DNA of 26,063 nt from Saccoglossus kowalevskii (Eukaryota; Hemichordata; Enteropneusta; Harrimaniidae). A program made the position numbers and the translations under genes. Positions within the stretch are counted from its first letter, which is position 1. Every line of letters starts with the position of its first letter. The DNA is taken from positions 263,866-289,928 of the forward strand of contig NW_003156749.1 of the NCBI RefSeq assembly GCF_000003605.2. The letters run 5' to 3'. Positions 9,171-19,490 of the stretch are shown in pieces. The notes beneath the pieces are model-generated. The model worked only from the letters and a program-made list of their open reading frames with translations. It made no database searches and was not told where the DNA came from.

Positions 9171-10882
9171 CTTGTGGTCACTACTGGGGGACCACCTGAG
9201 GACCTTGCCCCACAGCCCAATGTTGCTGACAATACTTTATACGGGCTTGTCTGTGGATGCCAGAGCTGTTGCTTATGGTCATTACTGGGGGACCACCTGA
9301 GGACCTTGCCCCACAGCCCAATGTTGCTGACAATACTTTATACGGGCTTGTCTGTGGTGCCAGAGCTGTTGCTTTGGTCATTACTGGGGGACCACCTGAG
9401 GACCTTGCCTCTCAACCCAAGGTTGCTGACAATACTTTATACGGGCTTGTCTGTGGATGCCAGAGCTGTTGCTTATGGTCATTACTGGGGGACCACCTGA
9501 GGACCTTGCCTCTCAACCCAAGGTTGCTGACAATACCTTATACGGGCTTTCTGTGGATGCCAGAGCTGTTGCTTGTGGTCACTACTGGGGGACCACTTGA
9601 GGACCTTGCCTCTCAACCCAATGTTGCTGACAATACTTTATACGGGTTTGTCTGTGGATGCCAGAGCTGTTGCTTATGGTCATTACTGGGGAACCACCTG
9701 AGGACCTTGCCCCACAGCCCAATGTTGCTGACAATACTTTATACGGGCTTGTCTGTGGATGCCAGAGCTGTTGCTTATGGTCATTACTGGGGGACCACCT
9801 GAGGACCTTGCCTCTCAACCCAAGGTTGCTGACAATACCTTATACGGGCTTGTCTGTGGATGCCAGAGCTGTTGCTTGTGGTCACTACTGGGGGACCACC
9901 TGAGGACCTTGCCTCACAGCCCAATGTTGCTAACAATACCTTATACGGGCATGTCTGTGGATGTCAGAGCTGTTGCTTGTGGTCACTTCTTGGGGCCACC
10001 TGAGGACCTTGTCTCACAGCTCAATGTTGCTGACAATACTTTATACGGGCTTGTCTGTGGATGCCAGAGCTGTTGCTTATGGTCATTACTGGGGGACCAC
10101 CTGAGGACCTTGCCTCTCAACCCAATGTTGCTTACAATACTTTATACGGACATGTCTATGTATGCCAGTGCTGTTGCGTGTGGTCACTACTTGGGGACCA
10201 CCTGAGGACCTTGCCTTTCAACTCAAGGTTGCTGACAATACCTCATAAGGGCATGTCTGTGGATACCAGAGCTGTTGCTTATGGTCATTACTGGGGGACC
10301 ACCTGAGGACCTTGCCTCTCAACCCAAGGTTGCTGACAATACCTTATACGAGCTTGTCTGTGGATGCCAGAGCTGTTGCTTGTGGTCACTACTGGGGGAC
10401 CACCTGAGGACCTTGCCTCACAGCCCAATGTTGCTGACAATATCTTATACGGGCATGTCTGTGGATGTCAGAGCTGTTGCTTGTGGTCACTTCTTGGGGC
10501 CACCTGAGGACCTTATCTCACAGCTCAATGTTGCTGACAATACCTTATACGGGCTTGTCTGTGGATGCCAGAGCTGTTGCTTGTGGTCACTACTGGGGGA
10601 CCACTTGAGGACCTTGCCTCTCAACCCAATGTTGCTGACAATACCTTATACGGGCTTGTCTGTGGATGCCAGAGCTGTTGCTTGTGGTCACTACTGGGGG
10701 ACCACTTGAGGACCTTGCCCCACAGCCCAATGTTGCTGACAATACTTTATACGGGTTTGTCTGTGGATGCCAGAGCTGTTGCTTGTGGTCACTTCTTGGG
10801 GCCACCTGAGAACCTTGTCTCTCAACCCAAGGTTGCTGATAATCCCTCATACAGGCATGTCTGTGGATGCCAGAGCTGTTGC
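9171..10882. repeat. 101-bp satellite, 17 copies, with a five-unit higher-order repeat
   Basis: The unit begins GGTCACTACTGGGGGACCAC, continues CTGAGGACCTTGCCTCTCAA, CCCAATGTTGCTGACAATAC and TTATACGGGCTTGTCTGTGG, and ends ATGCCAGAGCTGTTGCTT. Starts of ACCACCTGAG at 9191 and 9292 give the 101-bp period; one unit is 99 bp. Visible subtypes are CCCCACAGCCCAATG versus CCTCTCAACCCAAGG, GTCATTACT versus GTCACTACT, and a CTTCTTGGGGCCACC variant. The ordered series at about 9770-10275 recurs at about 10276-10780 (ATGTCAGAG at 9961 and 10465, 504 bp apart), so five units were duplicated as a block. The array is clearly richer in G+C than its flanks. Many frames of 80-180 codons on both strands follow from the repeat, and 101 is not a multiple of 3, so a conserved protein is unlikely. 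Confidence 0.95.
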
Positions 10883-10959
10883 ATATCCATGCTTGCAACT
10901 ATAGATTTTCAGAGGGACAAGTGAGCACCATGCTCCAGTCCTTTCAACAGAACAAATTA

Positions 10960-11610
10960 AAATATCTATATTCATAACATTATATATATTCATAGCATCT
11001 ATCCTATACCCCATAACATCGACTGTATATCACACAGTATAAACTCCACATCCCATAGAATAGACTCATAAAAATGACTATATATCACATAGCACGAACT
11101 CTCTATCCCGTATGATATACTTTATATCCAATATAATAGACTATATCCCATAAAATTGACTTTATACCACATATCAAAAACTCTCTATCCCATATGATAT
11201 ACTTTATATCCAATATAATAGACTATATCCCATAAAATTGACTTTATACCACATATCACAAACTCTCTATCCCATATGATATACATTATATCCAATATAA
11301 TAGACTATATCCCATAAAATTGACTTTATACCACATATCACAAACTCTCTATCCCATATGATATACTTTTTATCCAATATAATAGACTATATCCTGTAAA
11401 ATTGACTTTATACCACATATCACAAACTCTCTATCCTATAGAATAGACTTTATATCTCATAGAGTAAACTCTACCTCATAGCATCGACTGTATACATGTA
11501 TAACACAGCAACTTTACATACCATAGTATAGACTATACACTACTTTTTATCCACTATAATAGACTATATATCATAACATTGACTCTCTATTCCAGATTGA
11601 CTCTATATTC
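10960..11610. repeat. AT-rich tandem array with an 82-bp unit
   Basis: CTCTCTATCCCATATGATAT occurs at 11181, 11263 and 11345 with a variant (CTCTCTATCCTATAGAAT) at 11427, exactly 82 bp apart. Flanking sequence out to 10960 and 11610 is made of looser copies of a shorter motif resembling ATAGACTATATCCCATAA, suggesting that the 82-bp unit grew from a repeat of about 20 bp. No coding potential. Confidence 0.9.
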
Positions 11611-11970
11611 TCTAATTCCTAGTAAAGTAAATGTAGCCCGTACTTCCCATACTTCTTCATAGCCTTTATTCAAATGATCAATAATAGCTATTCGACCCAA
11701 AATACACCATTTCTATAAATCACGCCCTCTAGTGACACAGCTCTTCTGTGACGTACTGTAAACGCGTTAATTATTCACTGAATATTAATTTCGTTATTTT
11801 CACTGATAAACAAAAGATAAAATCCACTAAATCAACGTGAACATATGAACCTATTTTTACAGTATAAGTAAATGGGTGAAGGCAATGTCATTTGTTGGTG
11901 CAGCCGTTCGTCATCTAGAATACAGTAAAATCTCTCAAAAACCTAATCTTTATTGTTTCCTGTCACCCAT

Positions 11971-11978
11971 TGACGTCA
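11971..11978. promoter_or_regulatory. CRE palindrome TGACGTCA in the MITE-like element
   Basis: Exact consensus for CREB/ATF binding, located at the start of the element's internal terminus copy. Function is not shown by sequence alone. Confidence 0.4.
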
Positions 11979-12208
11979 TAGAAAAACTTCGTCACTAAAA
12001 GGCACTATTTATAGGAAATGTGTATACCCGGGCCATTCCGCCCTGTAACGACGAAGTGTCTTTGTGACGTAAATAATTGTAGGAGGAACATTATCAGCGT
12101 GGATACTACTTTGGTCTGTGGTCGCCCGTCATCAAAATAGTGAGTGGCCAAAGATTTGCTAAATGTAAAACGACAAAGGCAGCCCAGCTAAACTAGGCTA
12201 CGTCATTT

Positions 12209-12216
12209 TGACGTCA
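12209..12216. promoter_or_regulatory. CRE palindrome TGACGTCA at the inner edge of the right TIR
   Basis: Exact CREB/ATF consensus at the same place in the terminus as the one at 11971. The left TIR has the near-match TGACGTAC at 11750-11757. Confidence 0.4.
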
Positions 12217-12559
12217 CATAAGCGTTTCGTCGCTAGAGGGCGAGACTTATTCGGAAAGGTGTATTTTCTAAACATCTAAAGTTGAATTTGTTGTACATTT
12301 GTAAACATTGATATGCAATTACATCAGAATAAGCAAACAGTATTCACCCTGCAATTCTCTGTCACTTTAGCCTTTACTAAGCTTAACAAATTTGAATGGA
12401 AACTTTCCCAAAACAATGTTCGTATTCGTTCGAACTTATGTGTTGACCTGTGCTCTGTGAATTTGTCCGTGCGCCTCCACCTGTATATTAGATATGCCTG
12501 AACTGATTATAATTTAAATTTTAATTTCACATATACATCATGTACTTATATACGCAAAT

Positions 12560-13790
12560 CTTTTCTTTTCGCGATCCGATTCAAGATGGCCGAATTCGAC
12601 AAAATCAAGACATTCTGCCGTTTTTACTTGCGGCAAATTTGTCGTAAAGAATGCTGTTCAACAGTACGGTCTCTGATATGCCGTGACTGATAATGTTCAA
12701 ACTTCATGTATACATCATCCACCATGTCGCTCATATGCATCACATTCAATAATTCGGTTCAAGATGGCCGAATGACGGTCATTTTTATGTTCAAAAATCA
12801 TCAAAATTAGGTATTATTGGTATGCACATTGAACCTTATGAAACATTGATTCCTGTCATTCTGTTTGTCAGATGAGATTCAAAATGGCCGACTGGTGGTC
12901 ATTTTATTTCAGTGAATGTAGTTTTTGAACTATATCTCTGTCATGCTCTGACCGTTCTTGTTCAAAACTCATGGAAACTACTAATAGATAATGCAATTGT
13001 TTACACGAAATTCCCTCTAAATCGCACGCAACCTCCATCAATTGGCGGTAAATGTCCTTTGTCAATCACTCCACGCGAGATCTCAACAAAAAAAATTTCA
13101 TACGATGTATGAAAAACACATGCCTAAAACTTATATGTTGTTGGAAGAACTAGTATGACATACCTTCATATACTTCATATGTTTGTGAACCATGTAACAC
13201 ACTGAACAAATATTTAAAATCAACATAAAATTGATTCGGCACCTGCATTCAAATATTGTCTGTATAATCTGATAATGCATACATTTAATTTCCGAGTTAA
13301 TATGTAAGTTGTATTCGTCATGTATACATTTATCAATGTAAAAGAAACTTGCAACATGGAAAATACAGCATAGGTTATGTATGTTCTTCATTCAACTTTT
13401 CAAGTCAATCATAGATGGCCGATTGGTGGTCTTTTTAAAAAAAAAATAATGCATTTCCATTTCTACATGCGTCCTTCTTCGATGGGATTGAAACCTAGGA
13501 TATTAACAGCAAATTATTATATTCTTACATCTTGTATGACTAAATGATGCATATTTGTTTGTAAGTATGGATGTGTCAAATTGTTTTATTCAATTTACAG
13601 ACAACACACTTACAGAAGACATCTGTCATTATATGCGCACATAATTGTGTATGCTTTCTATACACCAACTATAATTTATTGAAGGTTATTTTGCTTTCAA
13701 TAGATCTGTATAACTGTATTACCTCTTTGAATGCTGGCATTTCGTACATTCCAATTCCAATCAATGGCTGACTGGTTCTAGTCTTACCCA
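12560..13790. repeat. Degenerate array with ATGGCC...GG(C/T)CAT core, second locus
   Basis: Cores lie at 12586, 12764, 12884, 13415 and 13764, typically preceded by GATTCAAG and followed by GACTGGTGGTCATTTTT (for example 12884, 13415). This is the same core as the array at 4690-5400. Spacing is irregular (178, 120, 531, 349 bp), and the sequences between cores match less well, so this copy looks older or partly deleted. No gene is supported within it. From 12268 to 12560 nothing is recognised. Confidence 0.75.
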
Positions 13791-15127
13791 TGTTAAAAGG
13801 AGTTTGTCACCTATATCGTGTAGGTCATTCAAGTTAAAAATACAAACTCGTTAAACACACAACGGACGAGAAATCTCCATTGTTAAGTTAACGAGAAACG
13901 TAACACCGAACTAACACACAAAGGGTTCCAAAACATTATGGTATATTGATTTGCAGGGTGTAAATTTCGAATCACCTTGATAATATCAATTATTGCGCGA
14001 TGGTGACGTCAGCGATGATAAATACGGAATCATACATGTATGATATGAAAGCATAAATCTGAATATTAACGTACCATTGTATAGTTAGCATTAACAGAGT
14101 AGCCGCAATATGCAAGCAAATCGATTACGACCTACTTAAAGTACATGTCTGGAGAAGATATTTATAATCACACAGTCACATCGCAGGTGCATTCACTGAA
14201 CCACGTCACTTGAAGACAAATTGCCTATGTGTGTGTACTATTATTGTCACATCCTTTTCACGTTTTCACATATATATGTGCGGTGCCGCAAATATGGGTA
14301 ACTTTTCCCAACTAAACATCATTATTCTGCATATGCCTCGATTACAGTATTGAACATTCTGAAAACATTGTATGGTTATTTGTACCAAAAACAATATTTG
14401 TTCTTTAAAACCTCAAACTACAAAAAGATAAAACGCAGTACAAGTTTAAAATTAGAAGATGGAGACATCTGCTATTTATTCTGTGATACAAACATTTTAA
14501 TTACGTACATTTATCCGAGTATCGCCACAACCATATAGCTAAAAATAGAGTTTATGTTCCTTGCCACACCTAAACTTCCCCGAGCGATTTTACTAGTAAA
14601 TGAGACCAACCTAATTCGTTTCAGCCGGGGGCACTCGAGTACACGTGAGTTTAATACCAATATTTAATTATGTTTTTTTCTTATTTTCAATATTATATTG
14701 GACTAAGCATGTGATGCTCAATGACTACAAGTACATGTGATAAAGTTGTGAAACTTAATCTCGATTTTCGTGTAAACAAACAATGTATTTTTCACGCCTT
14801 GTGTACTTTTCGTGGAACCCATATGGAAAACGTCGCAGAGCTACAACTGTGTCACTTCAACACAACTTTTCACATAGAGAAATCTAAATATCCTCGATTA
14901 GTAATATTTGTTTTAATTTTTATTCGATTTATTCATTTCTACACTACGCTAAAAGTTTGTTTTTGTGGTGTATCGAATAGATGCAAAATATGAAATGATA
15001 CTGACTAAATTAATTGGATTTCCAGCCCTGCAAGTAAATGTGATACATGACACAGAATATTAATCTCTATACACGAAGTGTATGTAATTTTTGCGGCGAT
15101 ATTTCTTACCTCGGCGAGTATATCCTT
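13791..15127. other. AT-rich intergenic sequence, no gene recognised
   Basis: Contains short frames of 60-90 codons (for example 14350-14538 and 14721-14993) with no recognisable domain or splice-consistent partners. A CRE palindrome TGACGTCA occurs at 14004-14011 inside GGTGACGTCAGCG. Otherwise nothing is supported. Confidence 0.45.
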
Positions 15128-15139
15128 AAATGTAGTTGC

Positions 15140-15370
15140 TTGTATAGAGGCGGTGGTACGAAATTTTACATGGAGGGCGCGACCTTACTAGGGGGTCCGG
15201 GGGTGCTCCCCCTTAAAAATGTTGAAATATAGACCCTCTGAAACGCTATTTCCTGTATTTTGAGGGGCAAATGTTGCTGACACAAAGGGTTTCAGCATGA
15301 TTTAGGAGGGGCGACGCATCCAACATTTATTTCGAGGGGTGACCCCCCTGTGCCGCCGCCACTGTTGTAT
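15140..15370. repeat. G-run/C-run element with imperfect inverted ends
   Basis: The left part carries AGAGGCGGTGGTAC and the right part its imperfect inverse, GTGCCGCCGCCACTG. Between them are GGGGGTCCGGGGGTGCTCCC at 15191, CTCTGAAACGCTATTTCCTG at about 15236, and AGGGGTGACCCCCCTG near 15340. This GGGGGTCCGGGGG...CTCTGAAACGC-ATTTCCTG arrangement is one I associate with a dispersed repeat common in marine invertebrate genomes; the family name is not known to me. No coding capacity. Confidence 0.6.
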
Positions 15371-16968
15371 ATCTAAATGTTTAAATCTCGTATCGTGCCT
15401 GTTTTAGTATATCCCGATACTGACATTGACCGACAAATATGGTTTTAGGGCGGAGAAAGTTAACGAAAACGCCCATGGTACTAGTACTATAATTATATAC
15501 CACAGCTGCAACATTACCCCAGCATCCCGGCGGTGTATGTGTGTGCATGGAACGTGGAACCACACAGGCGTGTGTGAACACATGAGAGAAACCATCTATC
15601 TTATACAAAGCTTGCAGTTACTCTCGGCATATTCCTTAAGATATTTTGATCGTTTGCATCGAGGAACGTGACTTTGTTACATGATATATTCCTTCTAAAT
15701 TTAACTACGACGTATCGTTTCCATAGAAACCGCGAAGGTATCCATGTCTAATCATTCTCTCAAGATATGTCATTATCTGTGTGACGTCGGCGTAATCGTT
15801 TTAGTACTAATTAAAATTTGACCACAATGTTATACGTGTATGGTTTCCGTGTATTCCCTTGGCGTTGACTTAAAATGGTGCGTGTGTGCAAATTATTCAA
15901 GGTGTATTCAATTTATTTCAGTAAAGAATTGGGTTCTAGATTCTGTTTGAACACGGTTACTCGATTAGCTGGCCCGGTTCAAGCAACCTGTGCGTGAAAT
16001 AATATCGGTATGCTATATACGTGGTCGGTTGGTCTGTAGAAGGTGCATAGGATACGCAATTGGGGCGCCGGTATATGGATTGGGGTGGCGGATTTCAGTG
16101 AGCTTGACAACTACGTTTTCAAAGCTATCGTCAACTATTATGCGCTGGTCATCACATACACACCGTGATATGCTATTAACGTCATAGCGAAGTGGTACAG
16201 AAGGGCTACTTGTTCTAAAGTGTTCCCTTTTGTGAAAACAGTGTATGTGTTACGCGTGTCACCGGTGGCGAGTTACCACGGCACTATAGGTGAAACTGAT
16301 ATTGAGCATCGATAAAAGTAGGGATGTGTTCTACATCTACATAAGTTTTAATGATTTTTTTAAATTTCACTATTTTTGCCTAGATAAGTGAAATCCGTTA
16401 AATTCCTAGTATCTGAATTACCCACGCGAACAAATGTAAAATTACAAAATAATTCATTGTTTTCACTTGCAAATCCATGATTTAAAAACCCAGTGAGTAT
16501 GATCAAAATAATAGAAATTATATAGACGTTTTTATTCACTGTACATCCAGGATTTTAACCCCGTTACCCTGGACTAAATAGCGACCCTAGAAAGGTGCAC
16601 GAATGTTACGAAATAACAGCATTGAATAGAATTTGTTATTTTGCTTTAAACAAAGTGTATAGTAATTGGCTACCAATCTAGTTCACGTTAGTCGGATTAT
16701 TTCCCAGTAAATATAGTTAATCCAATTGACTTTAGCATACGAACGGATGGAATTCCTGGTATTTCTCGTATCGTATATGTGATCCATGCAGTTTTAGGTC
16801 AAGGTCAAGGCAAGCGACGGATTTAAAAGGGAAATAGTGTGGCATGTCCTCACGAGAACTCTGCTAGGGTTGTTCTCCACACCACCGTGGCAGCATTCAT
16901 GTGTGTATTTCTCTTCAACATCTCCTCAACATTTTTATCTAACTATGGAACTGCAAACAAACATACAG

Positions 16969-16992
16969 ACAAACAAACAAACAAACAAAAAA
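16969..16992. repeat. (ACAA)n microsatellite
   Basis: Five successive ACAA-type units, ending in an A run. Confidence 0.9.
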
Positions 16993-17424
16993 GTTTCTAA
17001 GTCCAGTAAATCACGTGGTATCTTGAAATTAACTGCATAATTAAACATTTTTGAATTCTTGTAACGATTGTCAGTAGGTGCCACGAAACGAGCACAAGTA
17101 AAAGTAACACTTTAAGGCACGGCTTAATACAAAACTACAAACAAAATATTGTGTATTCTTGTGTTAAAATCATTTTTAACTATAGTCACATTACTTAATT
17201 TCAAATGGTAGTCACGGTAGATTCCACGGTATCTGGGCAATATTGCAACTTTGCGCCACGAGTTGAGTGTCCACTCAACTTGAAGAAACAGCTGAGTTTG
17301 TGCGGTTCACGCGAAGTTGAAATATGCACGTCTGGTACGTACTGGGAGAGACCACGACAGAGTGCTTTGAATCACGGTGTTGAGGGACGGTGTTTGAATG
17401 TTATATATACAAAAACATTGCAAG

Positions 17425-17437
17425 CCCCCCCCCCCCC
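17425..17437. repeat. C13 homopolymer
   Basis: Thirteen consecutive C bases in an otherwise AT-rich region. Length may vary between individuals or be affected by sequencing error. Confidence 0.9.
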
Positions 17438-17563
17438 AAATAAGTTGTTGGGTGACAAGTAGAGTATACGGATTGCGAAGAAGTACGGTAGAACAGGTAC
17501 TTGTGGTGGCGAAAGTACTAGAATAATATTTCGCCAATAATATGCCGTACTACTATAACGCTG

Positions 17564-17616
17564 ATTGGCTCGGGTAATTGGTCGTATACACGCTCAGGTT
17601 TATGTGTCACGTGACA
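17564..17616. promoter_or_regulatory. Inverted CCAAT box and E-box palindrome
   Basis: ATTGG in CTGATTGGCT at 17564-17568 is followed at 17605-17616 by the perfect 12-bp palindrome TGTCACGTGACA, containing the CACGTG E-box. Another CCAAT lies at about 17534. Such pairs are common in promoters and enhancers. The site is about 1.2 kb upstream of the GRK start codon, so its target is uncertain. Confidence 0.3.
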
Positions 17617-18325
17617 TTATTTATGACATATTATCAGAGATAACAGGTCATTATGGTGATTTTGGATTGTGAGGTTAGGACAAGCTATTTGCAAAGTTTT
17701 ATCGTGCACCGTGTTTACTAATGTGTTGTATTTTTCTAGAGATAACTATTGAAATTCTTGTTACGCCATGAAGTAAAATTTGTGACATGAAAACCGTGAC
17801 TTCTTCTGAACGAACAGCGAAAACATCGCAAAATATACATATTTTTCACTCACTAAGTTGTTGCAATGACTTTATAACGATGTAAATCCAATATTACAAT
17901 ATTTTCCCGCGTTTTTTCGGATACCAGTCAAATTGATAATTTTAACTTGAATCACGCGACATTACTTTGAGACGTGAATGCTATTTTTTACCGCCAATTT
18001 TGGTACGACATTTTGCAAATCTGTATGTATTTTTCCATTTTTTTTAATAAAAATATGCAAATTAATATGTGAAAGATGGCATTCAAATAGTTACTTCGGA
18101 ATAGTACTTTAATTGTTTTCAAAATATTCCAATGTGTATTAAGTACTTGTTTTCACACAGTTCAGTATGTTGACTACAACAAAGTACTTGGAATTCCTAA
18201 TAATTCAGCGTGTAAACATTGTAAGCGATAACTACTATCATCAATTAAGTGTTTCCATACCCATTTTTGTAATTTCTTAGATAAAAGTCTGTGCTACAAA
18301 GGTGCGAGTCATAACGCCAAAATCG

Positions 18326-18333
18326 TGACGTCA
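18326..18333. promoter_or_regulatory. CRE palindrome TGACGTCA upstream of the GRK gene
   Basis: Exact CREB/ATF consensus 448 bp upstream of the GRK start codon, outside any recognised repeat. It could give cAMP response to a gene that desensitises GPCRs, but this is inference. Confidence 0.35.
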
Positions 18334-18586
18334 TTAACCTCTTTCCCTCAAAATTTGTGGATACTTTTACTCATCCTGTCACATTCTTGTTTATTTCTGG
18401 GAGGACAGAAGAGCCACTGGGTGACTCTAATTTTGGTTAGCGTCAGACGTTTTAATATGTCATCGATGTTTCTGATCGCTTTGAACTTGGTCAATTTGAT
18501 TTGTATGCATGACGGATGTCTTGGCTGACACGACTTGCCCTTGAATGTCGTATCACTTACTTTGCTAGTACACTATACTGTCCCTC

Positions 18587-18595
18587 ATATATATA
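18587..18595 (+). promoter_or_regulatory. Possible TATA element of the GRK gene
   Basis: ATATATATA in CTCATATATATAGGTCG would place transcription start near 18620 and give a 5' leader of roughly 160 bases. AT-rich sequence makes chance matches common. Confidence 0.2.
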
Positions 18596-18780
18596 GGTCG
18601 ACAACCCCCATCGCAGAATAGGCGTTCCACCAGGGCTTCGTAAGTTATTACACAGCCATCTTTTTTCGGTAGCAAAGCTTGTATATGATCAGCAAGCAGC
18701 TTTACCACACCCTTAAAATCGGTGGGTTTTAGGGTTGGATTTAGGCCCACAGGAGCCTCACAACGGCCGACAGTGGACTT

Positions 18781-18832
18781 ATGGAGTTGGAAAATATTGT
18801 AGCTAATACTGTTTTACTCAAAGCCCGCGAAG
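18781..18832 (+). CDS. GPCR kinase, GRK4/5/6 subfamily, first coding exon
   Basis: The exon encodes MELENIVANTVLLKARE plus the first base of a glycine codon, then a donor (GAAG/GTAGGC, GT at 18833-18834). This is the N-terminal helix of vertebrate GRK4/5/6, which in those kinases docks on the activated receptor and the kinase core; the match to the GRK5 N terminus as I know it is essentially residue for residue. The start is secure: in-frame TAG codons lie upstream at 18730 and 18742, and the family begins exactly here. Kozak context is partial (G at +4, C at -3). The product phosphorylates active receptors at the plasma membrane and triggers arrestin binding. Which of GRK4, 5 or 6 it corresponds to cannot be told; invertebrates often have one such gene. 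Confidence 0.95.
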
Positions 18833-19084
<252 letters not shown>

Positions 19085-19472
19085 TAGTAAAAATCGAGAG
19101 TGGGTTCGGTAAAATTTACAAATGCATAAATGTGTGGCAGCGGGAGTGAAAATGGCGTCTCTCTGTGTGTGCTGTAGACTCGTGGGCCTTGTTTCGCCCA
19201 CCGACCAGTGAAACTGTCGGTTTCAGTCCCTGTAACACCGGGACTGAGTGACAGGAAATGATTACTTGTCAGATCGACCGCGACGAATCAGGATCTGTGT
19301 GTAGAACAATATTAACCCGACGCGTTTACTTGAACGGATCGGCGCGGGCTCGAATCATCTTCTTTGTGAATGACATACCGTATTTTCGCTGGGATGTTTT
19401 ACTTGTTTCTCGCCGTTTCCCCGTGTTTCCAAATGATGTATGTGCCTTTGTTTATCGATCCCATTATTATTT

Positions 19473-19490
19473 AAAAAAAAAAAAAAAAAA
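19473..19490. repeat. A18 homopolymer
   Basis: Eighteen A bases following CCATTATTATTT. No retrotransposon body or target duplication was found beside it. Confidence 0.85.

Larger units (their letters stand above)
11699..12267. mobile_element. MITE-like element with ~56-bp TIRs and an extra internal terminus
   Basis: The left end (11699-11754) starts AAAATACACC and contains CGCCCTCTAGTGACAC and TGTGACGT. The right end (about 12211-12267) is its inverted match: ACGTCACA, then CGTCGCTAGAGGGCG, and GGTGTATTTT at the very end. A third, weaker copy in the same orientation as the right end lies at 11971-12026 (TGACGTCATA, TTCGTCACTAAAAGGCAC, ATAGGAAATGTGTATA). The 569-bp size, inverted ends and lack of coding sequence fit a MITE. 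I could not define a convincing target-site duplication, so the superfamily is unassigned. Confidence 0.75.
15371..17604. other. Intergenic sequence upstream of the GRK gene, no gene recognised
   Basis: Open frames here (for example 15426-15671 plus, 15381-15608 minus, 17205-17462 plus) are 60-85 codons and overlap on opposite strands, with no motifs I recognise. Simple repeats are listed separately. Confidence 0.4.

Noticed and set aside
9171-10882. CRISPR-like array
   Set aside because: Units are contiguous 101-bp copies with no unique spacers, in a eukaryotic genome.
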